A stretch of 64,000 nt of DNA from contig WFMF01000047.1 of the NCBI GenBank assembly GCA_011033025.1, positions 186,001 through 250,000 on the forward strand, read 5' to 3'. Source of the DNA: Beroe forskalii (taxonomy: Eukaryota; Ctenophora; Nuda; Beroida; Beroidae). Shown piece by piece: positions 56,646 through 64,000 of the stretch (its first letter is position 1; every line of letters starts with the position of its first letter). Below the pieces are notes generated by a model. That model was given only the letters and a program-made list of their open reading frames with translations. It was not told the origin of the DNA and made no database searches. The translations under genes and the position numbers were made by a program.

Positions 56646-59600
56646 TCGAGGCACAGGGGGATACAGGAGCAGCAGAGGTGGTACAGGAGGAGGGTTCTCA
56701 CGAAACAGCAACAATAACTCCATACCCCACACCAACTCATACCGGGGAGACAACCGAGACGTGCCCTTCAAACCAGAGGGTATCTACCATAACCACTCTG
56801 TCCTGGCTGCTCTCTCCCATCTTGTGGTGAGTAGGATATATTGGGTTGCAAGTAAGCAGGCGACAATGCGCGGCTTTTGTATCCTCTTACTCTTGTAATC
56901 TGGAGTTTGTCAACTCTCATTTCAATTTTCAGGAATGTCCTACTCAGCTTAAGTGGTATAATAGTCATATATGTGTGTTCAAATCAGTTTCCTGCCTCTT
57001 TTGACGTGGCTGTAGTCTACAAAACATATATTATGTTTCAAGAATAAAAGTTCAGGGGATAAATTCCACTTGAAAGTGCTGATGATTGGTGTAAAAGCCA
57101 TGAAAAAAATTGTTCATCTGTTAAGTTTTGTATCATTGCGAATGTTTCAAGTTTTGTGCTGTAAAAATTTATAATTGAATCGAATTGAAACACATTGGCA
57201 TACGATAATACGATATTTACCCGTATATTCAGCTCCTGTATGCACTCTTTACTTTTCCGTGATTCTAATTTCCGTGAACCGCATGAACCATATTTATTAT
57301 TTCATTCCGATTTTGAATTTTGGTGAGTTGACTTATTCCCCTTTATTAAGTTATTACCAAACTGATTGGTATTCAAATCTTTATTAAACTCGGTAGTACT
57401 GTGCATACTCACATTTACTACGATCGAATTTCGTTTCTGTTAATGCTGTAGATAAAGGATTTAAATTTTTTTGCAGTTCTAAGTAGTTTTCTTTCAGAGT
57501 TGCGGCCTGAGGGCATGGCTTTTCATCGTGTACCAAACCCGCCCAATAAAGTATTGCTTAAAGTATTTCAATGAGGTTCCCAAATCAATAATTATTAATA
57601 ACAATTCATTTCGAACAGCTGCCCCCGCCCGGGTCACGGTAGTAATGTACCCAAGGTCTATAGAAATTCAATGCCCCCAAACCACCCGGTTACTTAGAAA
57701 CCCTCATAAAATGTTGCATAATTTAATTCTGGAATCTGGGTACTAGTTTTATTAACTTTCATGACACGCACTGAATTCAATCCGTATAGTAGCAACTCAA
57801 AGGTGGCTGAAGAATAATTAGTTCATTAGCCAATTAATTCAGCTGAGTCCTTACTACATAGTCGTACGGGGCAAGTCATTCAGCGCATTTCTTTGAAATC
57901 AGTTCGTTGTGAGCTTTACTGCTATTTCGTTCCTCGTTTGCCATTATTATTAGGCATATCATATCATTATAAACCATCGCCGATCCTTTTTTAAATTCTT
58001 TTCCTATTGAAGTTCGTTACCATATCGTTATTCGATGGTTACAGAATACTAGAATAACCAAAACAATGTTTGTTATCATTCCATGTTGTCAGCACTTTTA
58101 AAACCCTCGTAAAACCGTGGACACTGCCCCAGGGACCACTATGTCGAGAACGCGGGTAATTTCAAAGAACCTCTTCCCTTACTCCCCCAAGGGCCAGCTA
58201 GACGCTGACATAGTAGCAATGGAAGGAGTCCATCAGGCAGGGGCTGAAGTAGCCAAGTTAAAGTTGATCATGGACCGTGTTACGGAGCTACAAGACAAGG
58301 ATGACGAGGCGTCTAACATGGAGTTCGTATCTCTGCTGAGGGCAGCGTACGTTCCGTACGTGGAGGCTATCAGTGAGTGTGAGAAGTACCAGGAGAGTGT
58401 CAGGAACACGGAGTGTGATGTTATCAAGGTGCCTACTTCCCACGAGGGGGAGTACGAGGTGGGGGTGGAGGTGTACACCCCACTCGACCCCGAGGGGGTT
58501 GAGGATGAGGGGGAGGAAAGGAAGAGACCGGGGTATATCTACGCGCACAGTGGGGGGTGTATCGCTCTGTCAGCGAGGGAGGTGGCGCCCCTACTACGTC
58601 ATGTAGCGGCGCAGTGTGATGTGGTGGTGTTTAATGTGGACTACAGGATAGCCCCTGAGGCTCGGTGTCCTACTAATGTCATGGACTTCTACTGCGCTAT
58701 CAAGTACATAACCCGTCACGCGGACACCTTCGGAGTGGACTCAGGGAGGGTGTGTATTGCTGGGGACAGTGGGGGCGGGTACGTCTGTTTGGGAGCCATG
58801 GTCGTCCTGGCAGAACACAACGAATCACACCTCCTCAAACTGGCAGTTCCTGGCGTGCCCATGGTCGACGACTACTGCTTCTCAGACCCTCAGTCCATGA
58901 CCATAGAGGAGCGGAACGTGTGTGGTATCATGCGGAAGATATGGCGGGATCTCATCGCTGCAGACTTTGATAACCAGCGAGACGAGGCCCTGCTCTTCCC
59001 CGGGAAGGCGAGTGAGCGGATCTTGGCCCGGTTCCCTCCCACTGTTATCATGGAGTGTGAATTTGACCAGTACATCACGGAGGCTACCAGACTAGCGTCC
59101 CGTCTCCGGAGAGCAGGCAGGTTGCTGGAGTTTGTTGTGGTGCCGGGGGCTGCGCATGCTAGTAGTGCCTTCCCTGATCTAGCTACCAATGAGGAGTTCT
59201 TTGGAGCGTTAAAGACTATCCTCAGGGAATACCTGTGTAACTGAAGTTTGTGACAAACTTCGGGGAGATGATCAGCGAGATCCAGTTATTTACAATCAAT
59301 TTGCATATTTTTTGAACACAGTGGTCGAAGTTTTATTTTTAGCATTTTTCAAACTTTCATGTTATTGTTCATGCTGTCTACAATACTGAATACAGTACAT
59401 ACATGTGCCTTGTTCCTCGTATATAATAGGATTGTGATCTTATCATGATTTCGTTCGAATATTGTATGGTCGATTGTTTCTTTTACTGTAATCTTTATTT
59501 TATTTGTCATTTTAAATCACTCCTTTTACTGTTACAACAAGAGGCGTATACACTATACATGTTCCAATAAAATTGAGCCATGAGAAATCTTTGAATATTT

Positions 59601-59967
59601 GACACATAACGTGTACGTATGTGTACACTGTAAACACAATACGTGTGCGTATGTGTACACTGTAAACCTAACTTCCATTACTACTTATCGCTACATTGAT
59701 GAGTAGAATTAATAACAGGTGGCGTGTTTTTAATGTGGTTATCCGTAATTTCTTGAAAAATAACGTAGTGTTACACAAAGTGTGTAAAATTAGCGACCTC
59801 TCTTTGTATCGCTCAATAATTATCTGTTACAGGGCCGCACGGTACTAGTTCGCACTAAGAACGATGGGATGTACGACGGGATATTCGGGACTTTGTCCCC
59901 CAAAGCTGCTTTTGTCCTGAAGTGCGTCCACAAGCTGGAGAAGAAAGCTTCCAATGGGGTTAACGGG
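56646..59967 (+). CDS. ATXN2: Ataxin-2 homologue, two exons of the Lsm-like domain region (partial)
   Basis: Exon 56646-56826 (phase 2 in, phase 0 out) encodes an RGG-like lead (RGTGGYRSSRGGTGGGFSRN), then FKPEGIYHNHSVLAALSHLV. Exon 59833-59967 continues GRTVLVRTKNDGMYDGIFGT and LSPKAAFVLKCVHKLEKK. Together they match the Lsm-like (SM-ATX) domain of ataxin-2, an RNA-granule protein that binds poly(A)-binding protein (human: GIYNN..LT..VG..C.V..KNG..YEGIF.T.SPK..LVLDA.H). The donors are GTGAGT and GTACGT. Upstream exons are not found, and the LsmAD and PAM2 parts must lie beyond the window or in unrecognised exons. Intron 1 holds a complete gene; intron 2 begins with a hairpin array. Confidence 0.85.
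58141..59244 (+). CDS. Hormone-sensitive-lipase-family esterase, intronless, nested in ATXN2
   Basis: 367 residues from the ATG at 58141 (an open GTG 24 bases earlier is not used). Alpha/beta-hydrolase fold-3 (family IV): oxyanion motif YIYAHSGG with His136 (usually HGGG; here the second residue is Ser), YRIAPE, nucleophile GDSGGG with Ser210, acid Asp309 in ECEFDQ, and His339 in GAAHAS. All three catalytic residues are present. The family also includes arylacetamide deacetylase, gibberellin receptors and bacterial esterases; substrate unknown. No signal peptide. AATAAA at 59566-59571 ends the likely transcript. A single exon inside another gene's intron and a codon use richer in G and C than the neighbours suggest a retrocopy or transferred gene. 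Confidence 0.88.
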   Translation: MSRTRVISKNLFPYSPKGQLDADIVAMEGVHQAGAEVAKLKLIMDRVTELQDKDDEASNMEFVSLLRAAYVPYVEAISECEKYQESVRNTECDVIKVPTSHEGEYEVGVEVYTPLDPEGVEDEGEERKRPGYIYAHSGGCIALSAREVAPLLRHVAAQCDVVVFNVDYRIAPEARCPTNVMDFYCAIKYITRHADTFGVDSGRVCIAGDSGGGYVCLGAMVVLAEHNESHLLKLAVPGVPMVDDYCFSDPQSMTIEERNVCGIMRKIWRDLIAADFDNQRDEALLFPGKASERILARFPPTVIMECEFDQYITEATRLASRLRRAGRLLEFVVVPGAAHASSAFPDLATNEEFFGALKTILREYLCN

Positions 59968-60014
59968 GTACGTTTACAGCCAAGAAATGTGGGCCATATT
60001 CTCAGCCTGTTCGT

Positions 60015-61020
60015 CACAGCACTGTGTTATGACGAACTGACACCTGTTCGTCACAGCACTGTGTTGTGACCCACTGACTCCTGTTCGTCACAGCAATGTG
60101 TTGTGACCAACTGACACCTGTTCGTCACAGCACTGTTTTGTGACCAACTGACACCTGTTCGTCACAGCACTTTATTATGACGAACTGGCACCTGTTTGTC
60201 ACAGCACTGTGTTACGACGAACTGACACCTGTTCGTCACGATCACAGCAATGTGTTGTGACCAACTGACACCTGTTCGTCACAGCACTGTGTTGTGACCC
60301 ACTGACTCCTGTTCGTCACAGCAATGTGTTGTGACCAACTGACACCTGTTCGTCACAGCACTTTATTATGACGAACTGACACCTGTTCGTCACAGCACAG
60401 TTTTGTGACGACCTGACACCTGTTCGTCACAGCACTGTTTTATGACGAACTGACACCTGTTCGTCACAGCACTGTTTTGTGGCGAACTGACACCTGTTCG
60501 TCACAGCACTGTAATATGACGAACTGATACCTGTTCGTCACAGCACTGTTTTGTGACGAACTGACACCTGTTCGTCACAGAAATGTGTTGTAACGAACTG
60601 ACACCTGTTCGTCACAGCACTGTGTTGTGACGAACTGACACCTGTTCGTCACAGCACTGTAATATGACGAACTGATACCTGTTCGTCACAGCACTGTTTT
60701 GTGACGAACTGACACCTGTTCGTCACAGAAATGTGTTGTAACGAACTGACACCTGTTCGTCACAGCTCTGTTTTGTGACGAACTGACACCTGTTCGCCAC
60801 AGCTCTGTATTGTGACGAACTGACACCTGTTCGTCACAGCACTGTTTTGTGACGAGTTGACACCTGTTCGTCACAGCACTGTTTTGTGGCGAATTGACAC
60901 CTGTTCGTCACAGCACTGTTTTGTGACGAATTGACACCTGTTCGTCACAGCACTGTTTGTGACGAACTGACGCCTGTTCGTCACAGCACTGTTTTACGAC
61001 GAATGACGATCTGTTCGTCA
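60015..61020. repeat. Array of hairpin-forming 38-bp units in ATXN2 intron
   Basis: About 26 units of GTTCGTCACAGCACTGT, TTTGTGACGAAC and TGACACCT. In each unit GTTCGTCACA pairs with TGTGACGAAC around a short loop. Variants mostly fall in the loop (CACTGTGT, CAATGTGT, CACTGTAATA), while the stem is better kept. Confidence 0.9.
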
Positions 61021-63572
61021 CCCAACTATGCGTTTCATCGTGTTCTTAATTTGTTTCGATGCACCTAAAACTTGAAACAGCAGTTTCAAGTGGCTCGAAT
61101 TAGATTGGCCGATGATTGGATCAAATAATCATGTACAGCGTGCAATATCTTGGCAAGTTTCATTTAATGTTATCTCAGTAAATTGGTACTGTGATTTCGG
61201 GGTTCCTTTGATTTTAGTGGTCATGTCTGTAAAGTACCTATATCACGTTTAAAAGTCTTTGATGAATTAGCAGTTTCCTAGGAGATATTAGATACAATGC
61301 TACCACAGAATTACCAGGCTTCTTCCATGCTGTTGACTGACCAGTAACAACACTAAGACTGAGTCATGTGATTCAAGTAGCATTGATACGCTTCATTCAT
61401 TGGTTACTAAGAATTAATATAATTAAGGTGCTAGTAACTGCAATCCAGTTGTATCGAGTTAGTCAGTGTAGGATTCTGAATTCTCCACCGTTATCGAGAG
61501 AGAGTTCTCCATGCGCATCATCTACTCTAGTTTTTATCCGAGCTTGTAGTTTTCATTTGTCCTAATGAACTATTGGAACTGAACGAAGTCGGGAAACATG
61601 AGGGTTACGGCATTTGGGGATTTGGCTTCCAGAGAGCGAGACGCAGCTACGCCCATCTTAGGATTGGACATCCATGACACACCTTACAAATGGTGCGTCG
61701 GCCGGGAAGTTCGGCCTGGAACCTCTTCCTGGAACCGTGTGACTCTAACTTATGGATTGGACTGATTTGATCCATCTGTAAATACTAGTCCATTTCGTCC
61801 CCACTACAACTGGTGACCTTGAAGGGACTTACTATCGAGCCCGAGGAGTAGTGGACGGTAACTAACCTTTTGAACCTGTGAAGTGGGAAACGAAGACGGG
61901 ACTTGTTATCGAACCTGGAAAGTAATGGACAGTGGCAAATTGGCGAGAGTTATCCTGGGGCGAAAAGACACTTTCCAGATCTAGACGACCCCTTCCGAAA
62001 CATCAGATGTTTCATTTGAATTTCTGCGTGTTTTACTGTTGGAAGGACGAGTTTGTTGGTTTGAAGTAAGGCGGATTATCGTCAGTCAGTCAAAGTGATG
62101 GACTACTAATGTAATGGACAGCAGGAGCATCAAAAGTTGATATATTGTGATGTGTACAGACAATACATTGGTGAGATACATTGGTGTGTGATTTTTTAAG
62201 TGTTATTCAGAGATTTTTTCCCAGGGTAAGCTCAAACCAACGTCGAAAAATGTCGGTGTTTTTGAAACACGCTGGATGATTATGTGCTGGAGAGCGCATT
62301 GGTACATGATAGGTGTGAATAGGGATGCTCTTGTTGTCCCTAAGCCTCCAAGTTATTGAGAGTAGGACGTTATAGATTGTCAATTGTGTTGATTTGGCTT
62401 TGCTTGAATATCATCAGTCGAATCAGACCACAGGATGCATGTTTGGAATAAATTGAGGATTTTCTGTGATCAGATTAGGTTTTATAGGCTGAATTGCCAA
62501 AGTTCTTGATTGAAATTCTAATTTTCACTGATTCTATTTGGAAATATGGAACTAATATAGTAATATAGATGAATTATTGATTGCTGTCGATAAGGTTTTG
62601 CTTGAAATACGGCTCTTTACCTCTAGCATCATCAGTTGCTTGGAGGAGGGGAAGAGTTGTGCAGCGTGCAATATCTTGGCAAGTTTCATTTAATGTTATC
62701 TCAGTAAATTGGTACTGTGATTTCAGGGTTCCTTTGATTTTTAGTGGTCATGTCTGTAAAGTACCTATATCACGTTTAAAAGTCTTTGATGAATTAGCAG
62801 TTCCTAGGAGATATTAGATACAATGCTACCAGAATTACCAGGCTTCCTCCATGCTGTTGCCTGACCAGTAACAACACCAAGGCTGAGTCATGTGATTCAA
62901 GTAGCATTGATACGCTTCATTCATTGGTTACTAAGAGTTAATATAATTAAGGTGCTAGTAACTGCAATTCAGTTGTATCGAGTTAGTGTCAGTTATGGGA
63001 TTCTGAATTCTCCACTGTTATCGAGAGAGTTCTTTATGCGCATCATCCTACTCTAGTTTTTATCCGAGCTTGTAGTTTTCATTTGTCCTAATGAACTATT
63101 GGAACTGAACGAAGTCGGGAAACATGAGGGTTACGGCATTTGGGGATCTGGCTTCCAGAAACGAGACGCAGCTACGCCCATCTTAGGGATTGGACATCCA
63201 TGACACACCTTACAAATGGTGCGTCGGCCGGGAAGTTCGGCCTGGAACCTCTTCCTGGAACCGTGTGACTCTACGACGAATGACGATATGTTCGTCACCC
63301 AACTATGTGTTTCATCGTGTTCTTAATTTGTTTCGATACCTAAAACTTGAAACAGCAGTTTCAAGTGGCTCGAATTAGATTGGCCGATGATTGGATCAAA
63401 TAATCATGTACAGCGTGCAATATCTTGGCAAGTTTCATTTAATGTTATCTCAGTAAATTGGTACTGTGATTTCGGGGTTCCTTTGATTTTAGTGGTCATG
63501 TCTGTAAAGTACCTATATCACGTTTAAAAGTCTTTGATGAATTAGCAGTTTCCTAGGAGATATTAGATAGGT
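60990..63572. repeat. Diverged tandem copies of a non-coding segment
   Basis: Part P (with CAGCGTGCAATATCTTGG) occurs at 60990-61285, 62658-62820 and 63273-63572; part Q (GAACTGAACGAAGTCGGG, GGCCGGGAAGTTCGGCCTGG) follows P at 61285-61745 and 62820-63272. Between Q of the first copy and P of the second lie about 910 bases of unshared sequence (61745-62657). P begins with CGAATGACGAT-TGTTCGTCACCC, derived from the preceding hairpin unit. No coding content. Confidence 0.85.
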
Positions 63573-64000
63573 AGGTAAAATGCGCTTCCGCGGAGGCGCT
63601 GTGCCATACGACATGGCCCCTCATAGTCTGAGAGACAACGGTCGCGGTTTGGCTGATAATATGTTGGCATAACTAATAATCTATAGTAGAGGACAGATAT
63701 CTATACAGAGTATTGTTTATCTATATTCTCCAATTGGGTAATAGACTAATGGCCCCAGCTCAAGCAGTTATCTGTCTGTTCAACTTGAGCCGAATACATA
63801 CAGTTTGCTTCTTTTTGAGTGATGAAGCAACCAAATCTTCTCCTCCCATTCTTCTTTATTTCTAGGACAAGTAATGGAAAGAATGTCCTGTGTCATGTTC
63901 CTCATTATTGGGCAAACAGAGTGAATAACCCTTTTTGGTTTGTTTCTATTTCTGGTTTGTTTTTGTGTATTCCTGGGTAAAGCTCCTGTCCTTAAGGTCC
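63573..64000. other. Window end, possible LINE tail
   Basis: A compact GCGCTTCCGCGGAGGCGC hairpin lies near 63581-63600. The minus strand of the last 250 bases has a weakly protein-like frame with a VCPIMRN and CPRNKEEWEE pattern that could be a reverse-transcriptase C-terminus, but this is not firm. Confidence 0.25.

Overview
This is a window of an animal nuclear genome. The genes have GT-AG introns, there are minisatellites, LINEs and inverted-repeat DNA elements, and there is one 100-base assembly gap (51168-51267). Gene content (a cilia protein CFAP144, a relaxin-receptor-like GPCR with LDLa repeats, an ataxin-2 homologue, a secreted repeat prohormone without dibasic sites, intronless genes nested in introns) fits an early-branching metazoan such as a ctenophore or cnidarian. 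That assignment is inference; no single marker proves it.

Layout, left to right. 509-2534 (-): a six-exon SERHL-type alpha/beta hydrolase, followed by a lone terminal exon of a second copy (3733-3870) next to a minisatellite. 6203-9824 (+): CFAP144/FAM183 in four exons; its third intron holds an intronless cysteine-hydrolase-like gene (7168-7950, -). The CFAP144 last exon lies in a segmental tandem duplication (9205-14963 and 15053-20030), so a second copy of that exon, identical base for base, sits at 16189-16302. One copy carries a 1.4-kb ORF1-only retroelement that is absent from the other. 20569-21996 (+): a three-exon gene for a secreted precursor with 23 copies of a 12-residue peptide. 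Converging on it, 22689 to at least 31521 (-), is a 7TM receptor with LDLa repeats. Its introns hold a 3.4-kb foldback element with a second transposon nested inside, and further upstream a complete two-ORF LINE (32374-38090) whose first ORF joins an AlkB-type oxygenase to an SGNH hydrolase.

39000-52600 is nearly gene-free: a cluster of RFX X-box-like sites, about 5 kb of 16-bp and 11-bp minisatellites, and a TTAA-flanked DNA element with a decayed P2X7R-type zinc-binding ORF. 52850-54780 is a LINE reverse transcriptase split by a minisatellite-like foldback element. 56646-59967 (+) holds two exons of an ataxin-2 homologue, with an intronless hormone-sensitive-lipase-family gene nested between them (58141-59244, +). 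The following intron holds an array of about 26 hairpin-forming repeats, and the window ends in diverged tandem copies of a non-coding segment.

Two things stand out. First, the prohormone: all 23 peptide units vary almost only at synonymous sites, the splice phases join perfectly to a signal-peptide exon, and a peptide-receptor-like GPCR is the next gene. Second, the LINE whose ORF1 is a predicted RNA/DNA-repair oxygenase fused to an esterase. A recurring oddity is tandem duplication of sequence around splice sites (prohormone exon 2, four places in or near the receptor gene).
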